Assembly: GCA_036768485.1 (NCBI GenBank)
Contig: JAVLUZ010000208.1
Span: 109,501 to 173,500, forward strand
Length of the DNA: 64,000 nucleotides
Origin: Mermis nigrescens
Taxonomy: Eukaryota; Nematoda; Enoplea; Mermithida; Mermithidae
Reading direction: 5' to 3'
In this document: in pieces, positions 22,775 to 33,370 of the stretch
Numbering within the stretch: position 1 is the first letter of the stretch
Layout: each line of letters opens with the position of its first letter
The notes under the pieces: model-generated
Seen by the model: only the letters and a program-made list of their open reading frames with translations
Told to the model about the DNA's origin: nothing
Databases searched by the model: none
Made by a program: the position numbers and the translations under genes

Positions 22775-23235
22775 GTAATTTAAATCATGCAACTTTTAAG
22801 AGTCGATTTCTGTAAGGTTCACCCAGTGGCGGAAAGTCAAAATTTAACCCACCCTCATTTCAACATATGTAGTACAGTTTTAAACACTGAGCAATATGGC
22901 ATGAAGCGTTTTGCACAAAACACGTTTCCCACCTGGAACATCAAGCTCAAAGTTCAAAAAATTGACACTTTTTGTCAAAAATGACTATATTTACTTTTAT
23001 GACTATAACTTTCTGACGCTTCAATATAAATGGGTCAACTTTTCTTTAAATAAAAGACGAAGCGTTGTGCTGCATGTTAACACTTCAGTTTTTGTCATAA
23101 ACTCGACGGCTTAATGAATTATATTTGAACGAAAGTGAAAAAGTCAGATTATAATTACTAAAAAATTTCATATTTGTGTTCTATATCATATTAGAAAAGC
23201 CATGTATAATAAGTAGAGACCGGATATCGGTGTGC

Positions 23236-23610
23236 AGCACACAATTTTTCTCTTTTCAGTATGATGTGCATTTTGCCTTAGTGTATGTATGGCAAAAAAA
23301 TTTATTTTTTTATTTTTTTTATATATTTTATATATATAACATCATATATTTTTTTTTAATTTTTATATATATAACAACATAATATATTATTTTTTATATA
23401 TAACATAATATATTATTTTTCCTTATTTTTTCTATCACAAAAAAATTTATTTTTTTATTTTTTTATATATTTTATATATATATATAACATCATATATATT
23501 TTTTTATTTTATATATATATAACATCATATATCATTTTTCAGCACACAATTTTTCTCTTTTCAGTATGATGTGCATTTTCCCTTATTTTTTATATAGCAA
23601 AAAAATTCAA
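23236..23610 (+). repeat. Tandem duplication with AT-rich core
   Basis: CAGCACACAATTTTTCTCTTTTCAGTATGATGTGCATTTT occurs at 23236 and again at 23540, separated by TTTATTTTTTTATATA and ATATATATAACATCATATA repeats. Confidence 0.8.
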
Positions 23611-23619
23611 GAATCACTT

Positions 23620-23765
23620 TTAAATAAATAAATAAAATAAATAAATAAAATAAATAAATAAATAAATAAAATAAATAAAATAATAAATAAAATAAATAAA
23701 TAAATAAATCAAATAAAGATGATTTGTAAATCACTTGTAAATAAATAAAATAAATAAATAACATC
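23620..23765 (+). repeat. (AAATA)n/(AATA)n microsatellite
   Basis: Nearly pure AATAAATAAATAAAATAAATAAAT over about 140 bp. Reading frames here code only for Tyr/Leu/Phe-rich artefacts. Confidence 0.95.
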
Positions 23766-23789
23766 ACTTGTAAACCACTTTATACCACT

Positions 23790-24720
23790 GCCGAGTGTAA
23801 GCAAACTCGCTCAACTGGCGTCTCACATTTGATTCCGGTACATTTTTAGACTTCAGAAAAAATCAAGCTTCTGCAAGGCTTTAGAACTGAAGTTAATATG
23901 CAGTGTAAACTTTACACAACCACAGAGAGTAAAGAAAATTTCAGTCAAATTCGTAATTCTGATTTTACGATCAACATCTATGAAAAAATTAAGTCTCCCC
24001 CGAGGACATATAAATATCAGATGTAAGCCACTTCAAACCACTGTTGTGTGCAAACAAACTGGCGTATCACATTTGGTTTCTGGTTCATTTTTAGACATGA
24101 GTTTATGTCCAGACTCATAACCCAGAAGTTGGCAGAAAAAAACAAGACAGAAACACGTTAAACTTCCAATTTTTTTGACTTTACACCTCCCGAAAAAGCT
24201 AAATATTGAAATAAACAAACGCAATTCGCTGTGACGTGTACCCCTTAGAAAGTACTTTATTTTTATCCTATTAGACTTCGCCCGACTTCTGAATAGAGAA
24301 AGTGGCGAATAAAAAATGGACAAACACGTATTTTCCACTGTCCACCACATTGTAAACTTTAAAAATCTGAACCTAACGCCCAGGGTAAATAAATTCGGTT
24401 CGGGCCAGTTTGTAGCCCTTTGATTGTAGTACGTTTGTATGTACCAAACTTATGTTCCGCAAAATACTCATAATCGAAAAGGTTGGCAGAGAAATCTTTG
24501 TCAAAATCTGTCTTTTTACTCATCCACTAGAATGTAAAGTTTAAACCCCTGAACTGCGTATTGATTGTAGAAAAATTTACAGGTAAGTACAAGATAGCCC
24601 TTGATCCGTAGTACATTTCTGTCAGGAAAAATTTCTTAAAACTCATGACCGCAGTTGTTGGCAGACATAAACAAGTTGAAAACTCGACCAAAATGTGTCT
24701 TTTCACCCCTAGATTTTCGC
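23790..24720. repeat. Long dispersed repeat, copy 1
   Basis: It is collinear with 62050-63230: TAAGGCT...GAAGTTAATATGCAGTGTAAACTTTACAC, GAAATTTCAGTC...CGTAATTCTGATTTTACGAT, TTTAGACATGAG...CCAGACTCATAA, GGCAGAAAAA, CTTTACACCTCCCGAAA, TGTGACGTGTACCCCTTAGA. There is no coding potential. The repeated TTTACAC/GTGTAAA modules link it to the array at 27700-29480. Confidence 0.75.
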
Positions 24721-25249
24721 ACTCTTTACACCCTCATTCGAAAACAAAGGCTAAATTCGAAAAACAAAATAGTGTCATCTGCAGAACCTAAATAGATGAA
24801 TAAGTCAAATGAAGTGCATGGTTTTGCCAAAAGAATTAAAAGATGAAAAAAGTTAGTATTCAGAAGATTCGAACCCATTATTCTTTTTTTAAATCCACTT
24901 GCGAGAACGGATACGTCAGCCATTGCACTCACACAACTCGTAGCCAAGATTTCAGCTTGATTATACTATATTGAAAAATATTTATCATTCTACTAAAGTT
25001 TAAGAATAGCGCATTTATGATAATAAAAATAATTCTTTATTAAAGACGAGTCAAAAACCTGAAATAAGAAAAATCTGATCAGATAATATGCAATATGGAG
25101 TTATCTATCTGCATTAGAAAATAGATGTATAATTCAAAGTTCACCTCTTCATACCTTAACAAACTCTGGCTGTAGAAAAGTTTAAAGGTCAGATTTGTTA
25201 TTCTGACCTTACGGAGAACATTTTGTTTAAATTCATGATCCACGACGCT

Positions 25250-25640
25250 CTGGGCGGAAAAAACTTTTGTCCCCGACTCTTTACAATAAACCGCCTCCAA
25301 ATTTGATAATATTACTTTAAAAATAAAAAAGACTCCCCTAGATTTTATAACCGTCTACCTTTTGAAACCAATTAGACTGCATAGAATGTAAAACTGAGTT
25401 AGATATGCTTGTGCACATAAAAACAGTAAAAAACCGTCTAATTTACACTCCTATGCATTATCTAATGAGTGTAAAGAAATTTTTAGACCAGATTCGTAAC
25501 CTACTAATCAGGAAGAACATTTTTTAAAAAATTGGCCCTTCGCCGATCATTTAAATTTTGGTGTAAACTTTACACACTCACGACTAGCTTGGTATTGAGT
25601 GTAAACAAAAAAAGGGTATCAAAGTTTTTTTATTATCTAC
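25250..25640 (+). repeat. Diverged single unit of the TTTACAC/GTGTAAA repeat
   Basis: It aligns to one unit of the 27700-29480 array: CTCTTTACA, ACCAATTAGACTGCA, GAGTTAGATA, GTAAAAAACC, TGAGTGTAAAGAAATTTT, GATTCGTAA, and a final GTGTAAACAAAAAAA. Confidence 0.7.
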
Positions 25641-25649
25641 CTTTTAAAA

Positions 25650-25795
25650 CAACCGCACCTCACCGGTGTGTGCCGTTGTTACTGTGAGGGGGACACAAAT
25701 TTCGCACTCGCTGTGATAAAGATATAAGAAAAAAGGATGGCCAAGTATATTATAGGTAGCGCTATCGCGCTACCTATGATACTAAATTTGAGAGT
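25650..25795 (+). repeat. Terminal module with hairpin, copy 1
   Basis: ACCGCACC...GGTGTGTGCCGTTGTTACTGTGAGGG, CGCACTCGCTGTGA, then a hairpin GGTAGCGC-TATC-GCGCTACC (about 25756-25775). The same module follows the tandem array at 29535-29675. Confidence 0.75.
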
Positions 25796-25865
25796 AGCTT
25801 AGCAGCTACAGCATTCTTCTTCTTGAAAAACCGGCTGATACACATGACAGGTTTGTAAACAAACC

Positions 25866-26472
25866 TTACTCTAGCTTTAGAATTCTGCTGCGTACATTGC
25901 AGCCATGCACACCAGTGTAAGGCAAAACAAGAGAATAACATAGTTTATCACACCCGACTTTTATGTCATCACTCTTATTATAAACCTTTGTCATGAAGTC
26001 TGATATGATCTTATCAATCAAGCCAAGAGGATACTCATTTTGCAGTAGAGTCTGCTTCAGCTTGTCAATATCAGAGAAAAAAGTCTGATATGAGTTACAA
26101 ATCATGACGATTCACAAGTGTCCTTATTAGACCAACTTTATAGACATAAGGAATGAAGCTAGACAATTTGGCATAAAGGCCAGAAAATGTGGGCTTCACA
26201 ATATCATCGGACTTCCTTTCAACAAGCACATCAAAGAAATTTAATTTCTTGTCACATTCAGTTTCAAATGTGAACTTAATAGGATGCTGCTGATTCATGT
26301 AATCACAGAAGTTTCCTGGCTGATTGCTGTCAGAAAACACTACAAATGTATCATCAACATAACGTACATAAAACGTGGGTCTGATCTTTATACTACAGTC
26401 TCTGAGCCACTTTGTCTCATGATGGCTCAAGAAAATGTTTGCAAGAACTGGGCCAAGCGGACGCCATTGCAA
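25866..26472 (-). pseudogene. Penelope-like element reverse transcriptase, truncated and frameshifted
   Basis: The minus-strand frame from 26472 shows PLGPVLANIFLSHHE (RT motif 4), YVRYVDDTFVVF (catalytic YVDD) and KLNFFDVLVERK (next motif), then TFSGLYAKLSSFIPYVYKVGL, an order typical of Penelope-like elements. Near 26105 the reading shifts frame and continues as ICNSYQTFFSDIDKLKQTLL. The fingers and first catalytic aspartate motif are missing upstream of 26472, and no GIY-YIG endonuclease is visible downstream. It is a dead 5'-truncated copy. Confidence 0.85.
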
Positions 26473-26989
26473 TTAAAATATAAATCCTAAAAAAGACATA
26501 TAGACATTCGTGTGTATGTAAGAACGCTCCCTAAAAGCTATATTTTTGCTCAAAGAATAGGTTGTGAAACGATATCGCGATATCAAGAGCCGAAACAGCT
26601 ATGTCAGCGTAAATCCTAATAATTTTCGACGCTTTGCCCGTGTCGAATGCTACATAAAAAACCGGAATCGAGCAGTAATTCAAGCTTGTTGATGTAATTT
26701 CGCCTATATTTCACAAAATTTCTCGGCGCTTCGCGCCAGATTCTTATAAGAAATTCAATGATTTTTCGCACAAAATTGTCGAAAATTTCAAATTTTTCAT
26801 AAAAATGTTGCGCTAAATGCCATTTTAAACAAAAATAGACAGCATGGAAGTCGAAGAGACGCTATTTCACACGCGTAAGGCAAATTTTTGAACCTATTTT
26901 TGACTGTTTTTGGAAATGTTGGGGTAACGCCCCTTTTCGAAAATCCTGAATTAGCCACTGGAGGTACCTATATAAATACATAGTATACT

Positions 26990-27645
26990 AGCATAGAAAA
27001 ATTCTCCGATAAGGTAAATATACTTGAATTTCATCATTGTTAAGGATGTTAAAGGATGGACTAGGGAAAATTTCCCTATATGCGCAGAAGCCATAGGAAT
27101 GTGCTAAAAAGTTAGACTTCCCCTAAACAACGCAAAAATCGAAGTATATTCTGCAGTCTATGAAAAATGAGGGTGTAGTCACAAAACGTTCTCAAGTGTT
27201 GCGCAAAAGAGCATTGAAGACACTTCCATGACTTTAATTAATCAATTTGTTATTTATTTAATGAAGTCTTGACCTTCCACAATGCTCTGGCGTAAAAGAT
27301 AATAGTGTAAACCATACACCTACATGGCCAAGTCAATAGTCTGTTTGAAAAACCACAAAAAATCTTTAAATCTTCCAAAATAAAATAATCAAATACTCGT
27401 CATCGTAATCGAAATTACTGCGGAAAATCTGCAGGACCGCGCGTAGGCCGCAGAATATACTTCGATTTTTGCGTTGTTTAGGGGAAGTCTAACTGTTAAG
27501 CACATTCCAATGGCTTCTGCGCATATAGGGAAATTTTCCCTAGTCCCCTCCTTTTACACCCTTAACATTGAAGAAATTCAAGTATATTCACCTTTTTTGT
27601 TCCATCGGAGCATTTTTTTGCTAGTTCCCTTCTTTTATTTAATAT
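26990..27645. mobile_element. Foldback element with about 170-bp arms
   Basis: The left arm (GGTAAATATACTTGAATTTC, GGAAAATTTCCCTATATGCGCAGAAGCC, AACGCAAAAATCGAAGTATATTCTGC) is mirrored at 27450-27640. Outer ends carry a CTCCGATAAGG / CCATCGGAG motif. A related element lies at 60744-61870. Confidence 0.8.
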
Positions 27646-27699
27646 TGTAGGCCATATATCCATAGGTGGGCAGCGCCGAAATTCTGGGGGGGGGGTGCA

Positions 27700-29480
27700 A
27701 GAGGCTGAAGGAATTTCTTTTTTCGTCTCGAACTCTTTACACTAAAATGATCACAGATCAAGAAATATTACATTAAAAGAGAAAAAAATTTTACCTTTTA
27801 AGATATTGTAGCCCTCTACATTATAAAACCAATTGGACTGCACAGAAACCAAAATTTAGTTAGATAAGCTTCAGAACACGCTAACAGTAAAAAACCAGCA
27901 CACCTTACACTTTTGTGCAAGAACCATTAGGTGTAAAGAAATTTTAAGTTCAGATTCGTAATCTACAACTTTGGGGCAACATTTTTAAAAATGATGGCCC
28001 TCCGCAAATTACTTCATACCCAATGCTCTGGGTGGAAAAGTGCTTCTCAGTGTAAACTTTACACTTGTGCTAATAACGCAATACTGGGAGTATAGAAACA
28101 AAATAAACTAGGATCTGTAACGCTAAGGTCAGGGCACATTTTAAGCATAATTACCATGTTCCGCCTACTTAGCGGAGTAGCTGAAGATATTTTGTTTTTT
28201 GTCTCGAAGCTTTTACACTAAAACAATCACAGATCGAGAAATAATGCGTTAGAAGAAAAAAATTTTCACGTTTCAAGATATTTTAACCCTTTACATTATA
28301 AAATCAATTGGACTGCACAGAAACCAACATTGAGTTAGATAAGCTGAAGGACACGCAAAGAGTTAAAACCCGTATACTTTACACTTTTGTGCAACAACCA
28401 TTGAGTGTAAAAAAATTTTAATGTCACATTCGTAATCTACAACTAGGGGGCAACATTTCCAAAACTGAAATTGGCCCTCAACAAATTGTTTAATACTCAA
28501 AGTTCTGGGCGGAAAAGTGTTTCTCAGTGTAAACTTTACACTTGTGCTAATAACGCAATATTGAGTGTATATAAACAAAATAAACTAGGATCTTTAACGC
28601 TAAGGTCAGGGTACATTTTACGCATAATTAGCATGTTCCGCCCACTCAGCGGAGTAGCTGAAGAAATTTCGCTTTTCGTCTCGAACCCTTTACACTAAAA
28701 CGATCACAGATCAAGAAATATTGCGTTAGAAGAGAAAAAATTGAACTTTGAGATATTGTAACCCTCTACATTATAAAACCTATTGGACTGCACAGAAAGC
28801 AAAATTGAGTTAGATAAGCTGAAAACAAGCAAAGAGTAAAAAAACCCGTATACTTTACACTTTTGCACAACAACCATTGAGTGTAAAGAAATTTTAATGT
28901 CACATTCGTAATCTACAACTCGGGGGCAACATTTTTAAAAATAAGATTGGCTCTCCGCTAATTGTTTGATTCTCAATGCTCTGAGCGGAAAAGTGCTTCT
29001 CACTGTAAACTTTACACTTGTGCTAATAACGTAATATCGGGTGTATAGAAACAAAATAAACTAGGATCTGTAACTCTAAGGTCAGGGTACATTTTAAGCA
29101 TAATTAGCATGTTCCGCCTACTTAGCGGAGTAGCTTGAGAAATTCCGTTTTTCGTCTCTAAGCATTTATACTAAAACGATCACAGATCAAGAAATATTGC
29201 GTTAAGAGAAAAAACTTGCTCGTTTGAGATATTGTAACCCTCTACAATACAAAACCAATTGGACTGCACAGAAACCAAAATTGAATTATATGCTGGAAAC
29301 ACGCGAGCAGTAAAAAACCCGTATACTTTATATTTATGTGCAACAACCATTGAGTGTAAAGAAATTTTAAGGGCAGATTCGTAATGTACAGCTCGGGGGC
29401 AACTTTTTTGAAAAAAATTAGCCCTCCGCAAATTAGTTGATTTTTTGGTTTACACTTTGCACACTCATTGCTAACTCGGC
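27700..29480 (+). repeat. Tandem array, 3.7 copies of a 476-477 bp unit
   Basis: GGAGTAGCTGAAG recurs at 28174, 28651 and 29127 (spacing 477 and 476), with an earlier, diverged start near 27700. Each unit carries TTACACTAAAACGATCACAGATC, AACCAATTGGACTGCACAGAAA, TGAGTGTAAAGAAATTTTAA and GTGTAAACTTTACACTTGTG. Open frames inside are repeat artefacts. Confidence 0.9.
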
Positions 29481-29499
29481 ATTAAGTGTAAACAAAAAA

Positions 29500-29680
29500 A
29501 TGGTACATCGAGTTTTTTAATTATCTATCGTTTAAAAAACACCGCACCCGTGAGGTGTTTGCCGTTGTTGCTGTAAGGGAGACACAAAATTCGCACTCGC
29601 TGTGACAAATAAACATATAAGAAAAAAGGTGGCTAAGTATATTAAAGGTAGCGCTATCGCGCTGCCTATGATTTAGGAAA
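29500..29680 (+). repeat. Terminal module with hairpin, copy 2
   Basis: This diverged copy of 25650-25795 follows the tandem array directly and ends GGTAGCGC-TATC-GCGCTGCC. The paired occurrence suggests the module is the end of the same element as the 476-bp units. Confidence 0.7.
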
Positions 29681-29689
29681 CTTCATCAA

Positions 29690-30060
29690 AAGAGTTTTCT
29701 ACCAATAAGATTAATTTATTAACAATAATAGTACGACACTGAGCGAGATGTATGTACAAATGGTAAAAACCTGCAGACTATAAAAAACAGACGGCGTTTG
29801 ACAAAAAGATACATTCAATTAAAACAGAACAGGCTACATACAACAATTTGCGTATGAGCGAGCATTCCAAAAAGTATGTGAAATACGAGTATCAGTTTTT
29901 TATTCACGATCGAAGAGCGCAAGCATACATGATCTGGGGGTTTGGAGGTGGGGTTTCGCCCCTCCCATTAATTTTTTAATCCCCCCCTAGAAATTTTATC
30001 ACCCCCTCCCTAACTCACGATTTTTCCAAAATTTTCAAAAATTTTCTTGAAATTCGCAGA
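29690..30060. other. Gene-free stretch
   Basis: AT-rich unique sequence followed by a C-rich repeat edge (29940-30020). I see no supported exon, RNA gene or full element here. Confidence 0.5.
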
Positions 30061-30064
30061 GATG

Positions 30065-30310
30065 CTTTTAGGTGTTTTTAGCTATTTATTCGCTCAAAAG
30101 TGTCAGATTTTCGGCGCTTCGCGCCATATACTCATGTTTTAATTATATTTTGTTCAATTTTTGCGACTTTTTTTGGATTTTTTCGAACTTTTTTCTGCTT
30201 TTATGCTCTTGCAAGATAGAGCATTGTCAGAAACGCCGAAAACGACTAAGCGTACCCAATATTTTTTGGCCCGAAAAGGTATTTTAGAAGTTCAGCCCCC
30301 TTTCCCCTCT
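30065..30310 (+). repeat. TTTTCGGCGCTTCGCGCCATA repeat
   Basis: A GGCGC hairpin at 30112 is followed by ATATTTTGTTCAATTTTT, TTCGAACTTTTTTC, TATGCTCTTGCAAGATAGAGCATTGTC and GAAACGCCGAAAACG. The same order occurs, in either direction, at 4090-4400, 30840-31030, 35235-35420, 36740-36900, 47290-47500 and 51320-51570. Confidence 0.75.
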
Positions 30311-31418
30311 CCCTCCGCAGAATTGTTATGCCGTGTATTTCTGATCTGAGCACAAGTGAGTAATAATGATTTTTTCAATATTTCAAAGACCAAGAAACTG
30401 CGCTAATCAAAAGACTATGAAAATGATCTACTATGACTGCCGAAAAAAACTTACCATGTGAATTTGAACACAAGTTAATTATTAGTTTAAACACTAAATG
30501 ATCACTTTTCTGAGTTAGTCTAAACTTAATTTCTCTTGCACGGATTACATATACAAATGTCATTTATTATAATTTGCCAATTCGCAGAGAGACATGCACA
30601 TTGCATGCTTTCGCTCGAAATTGTATTTTGTAGTTAATTTTCGACTCGATTAGCTCGATTTTGACTTATCCCATTTTCATCACATTTTGTAACAATAAGC
30701 TGGGTCAGATCGATTGTACTTATGTGCATATGTATGTATATTTCAATTACGTGCGGAATATTTCATATGCGGCCATACATGCACAGCATGGGAATTCTAA
30801 GGACGGAGGTGAAATTATAAAGTGAATTTTCGGGTCCAAAATGGTAGGTACGTGTCAAAAACATTGTATTTCAGCGTTTCTGACGATGCTCTACCTTCTA
30901 GAGCATAAAAACATAAGAAAATTTTAAAAAAATGAAAAAAAGTCGGAACAAATTTAGCAAAATATAGTCAAAATATGAGTATAATGGCGTGAAGCGCCGA
31001 AAATTTGGCTTTTTTGAGCAAAGACTTACTTAGATAATAGCTAGCAAAAACTTTAAAAAGCATCTTTTTCATGAATTTTCAGAAATTTTTGGGAACTCTC
31101 AAAAAATCGCCTATTCTGGGGTGGGGGTGGGGTGAAAAAATGTATTCAAAAATGCTGAGAATTACGAGAAGCAGAAATTTTTAACGTTTACGACGACAGT
31201 AGCGTGGTGCAAACGAAAAATTGATCTACATTCAAAATATAGGTACGCTCTCGCTCCTATCCTAAATATGCATTATTTTCCCGATAAAATGTTTCTATTT
31301 CAGCTTTTAAGATTCTAATCCTATAGCGTATATTCGAATGCAGTCCGCCTGCTCAAACGAAACTCCGAACAATTGACGTTAAGTGAAACATCGCGATTTA
31401 AATTGTAAACAACGCACT

Positions 31419-31495
31419 TTAAAATGCATAATCAACGTCTATGTTTTGGAAAAGCCCGAATGGCCGCAGCTTCGTCATTTTCCCAATCAGCTCTT
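31419..31495 (-). other. Possible terminal exon, minus strand
   Basis: A textbook acceptor (GATTACTAACGATTTTCAG, with a branch-point-like TACTAAC) precedes unique sequence. Two frames are open: one ends at TGA 31434-31432, the other at TAA about 31419. It lies downstream of the LRR gene's terminal exon, so it could be an alternative last exon of that gene or belong to another one. Confidence 0.3.
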
Positions 31496-31724
31496 CTGAA
31501 AATCGTTAGTAATCAAACTTAGGCTAGCAGGCGTTTCATTTTCTCTTTGGCATCTTTCATATATTGTTATTTTTTACAACTTTCAAATTTTTTTATGTAT
31601 TTCCTCTTTCATATTTCCACATCTTACATCCTTCAAAAGTTTGTTAGCCAATGCATTTGCAGCCTTCCTTAGGAAACATGTTGCTGAACCGACAATTTAT
31701 GAATTTATGCTAATCAATTAGATA

Positions 31725-31928
31725 CAGTGGCGGATCTAGGATTTTTCCAAAGGGGGGGGGCGGCGATACCCCTAAGGGGGGGGGGGCGGAACCCTGACTT
31801 GGGCGGAAAAATTAGCCGTTTTTACCCGAAAATCGCTAAAAATCGCTCAAAAATGCCTAATTTTGCGCACTATTTTGGGCCAATGGGGGGGGGGCGGCCG
31901 TCCCCCCGCTCCCCTAAATCCGCCCCTG
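31725..31928 (+). mobile_element. CAGTGGCGGAT-family hAT-type MITE
   Basis: The 204-bp element starts CAGTGGCGGATCTAGG, ends AAATCCGCCCCTG, and is flanked by perfect 8-bp duplications ATTAGATA (31717-31724, 31929-31936). It has long G runs near the left end. Confidence 0.92.
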
Positions 31929-32736
31929 ATTAGATATACATCGCATGTTAAGATGGGTCGCGATATGCAACGTAGCATAGTTTCCCAAGGTCGCAAGTTC
32001 AGGGGAGGGTATTCGGGACGGGTCCACTAAATTTAGAGTTCTAGCCATTTTTGCCGGTCAAATATGACAAATGGTTAAAAAATTCTACATCAAATGTCTT
32101 AAAGTGAAAAACTACATTTTTAGAACTTTTTATTCAGTTCTTCTTTTATAAGTACAAAATTTCAGAATTTATCGAAAATTTTGACTTTTCAGATAATTTT
32201 ATCTTCATTCTAGGCATTTCATGGTTAAACAAAACAGAAATATACTAGTTTGCTATTTCCGTTTCCAAATCATGTAGAAAATCTTTGATAGTTCAAAATC
32301 GTCTGGTATTTCAAAAAATGGTATTAAAAATTGTGTTACGGGAAAAAAACTATTTTTAACGTTTCTCATCGAGCACTATCTATTGTCATCATATTTCGAA
32401 AAGACAAAAATTTCTAAAAATTGAATTCTGGGGGGGGTATTTTGGTCTATGTGGGGGTGGGGGTATTCGGCCTTCTAGGGGGTCGCATACCCCCACGTCC
32501 ACGTATGCCCCTCACCCCTATGGGAATCTGCGTTTTTCTAAAAAACACTTGTTGCTGGCTCGTTGTAGTATGAAAATTAATTTTCATGCACAAGATTTCG
32601 TGAAAGAGACTAAAGTTATATTCACAAATATTAGAAAAAAGATTCTCGTTGGGCAGAAGAAAATGATGAATTGTAATGAAAGGAAATTTGTAGATCTAAT
32701 TATTCTATAAAAAATCAAAATTTTAATGGTCGACAC

Positions 32737-32997
32737 CATAGGTGGGGGCACCAAAATTCAGGAGGGTGCAAGATTTTTTCAAAGGTCAAAAAATGGCCTT
32801 TAAAATGGTGGTATGGCGAAAAAACACCATTTTTCAACGTTTCTCATCGAGCACTATCCATTGGCATCAAAAAATTGCGAAAAAAACAAAAAAAATTCAA
32901 AAATTGAATTCTGGGGGCATTTTGATTTCTGGGGGCGGGGTATTTTGGTTTCTCGGGGGGGGGGTGCATACCCCCCAAACCCCCACGCCCAGGTATG
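32737..32997 (+). mobile_element. CATACGTGGGC-family MITE
   Basis: It starts CATAGGTGGGGGCACC, ends CACGCCCAGGTATG, and has flanking duplications GTCGACAC/ATCGACAC (7 of 8). Confidence 0.85.
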
Positions 32998-33042
32998 ATC
33001 GACACACCTAAAATTAGAGAATAATAAGCTGCATGATCATAG

Positions 33043-33275
33043 GTGGGCGGCACCAACGTTCCGGGGAAGGGGTTCAAAATTTTTTTATAGGTAAAAAACT
33101 GGCCTTAAAAATGGTGATATGGCGAAAAAGCACAATTTTTCAACGTTTCTCATAGAGTGCTCGATGAGAAACGTTGAAAGATGGTGTTTTTCGAAAAATT
33201 GCGAAAAAAACAAAAAATTTTGAAAATTAAATTCTTGGGGTCGCATACCCCCCAACCCCCCACGCCCAGGTATGA
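33043..33275 (+). repeat. CATACGTGGGC-family MITE, rearranged copy
   Basis: It has both termini (CATAGGTGGGCGGCACC and CACGCCCAGGTATG) but an inverted GAGTGCTCGATGAGAAACG insert in the middle and no matching duplications. Confidence 0.65.
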
Positions 33276-33370
33276 TTGCTTAAACTTAAAATTTATACAA
33301 AAATTTCACAGTTAGAATTAAATTTTAAAATTAATTAAACGCAAATCATAGAACGTTAAAAATATAAAAG

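Noticed and set aside
23561..23767. 68-codon Tyr/Leu/Phe-rich frame resembling a membrane protein
   Set aside because: It is the translation of an (AATA)n microsatellite.
24850..24960. tRNA-like sequence on the minus strand (GGGTTCGAATC box followed by TTTTTT)
   Set aside because: The T-arm and acceptor stems do not pair and the anticodon arm is irregular; at most a decayed tRNA-derived fragment.
27700..29480. Possible CRISPR-like regular repeats
   Set aside because: Units are 476 bp without short repeat/spacer structure, and the genome is eukaryotic.
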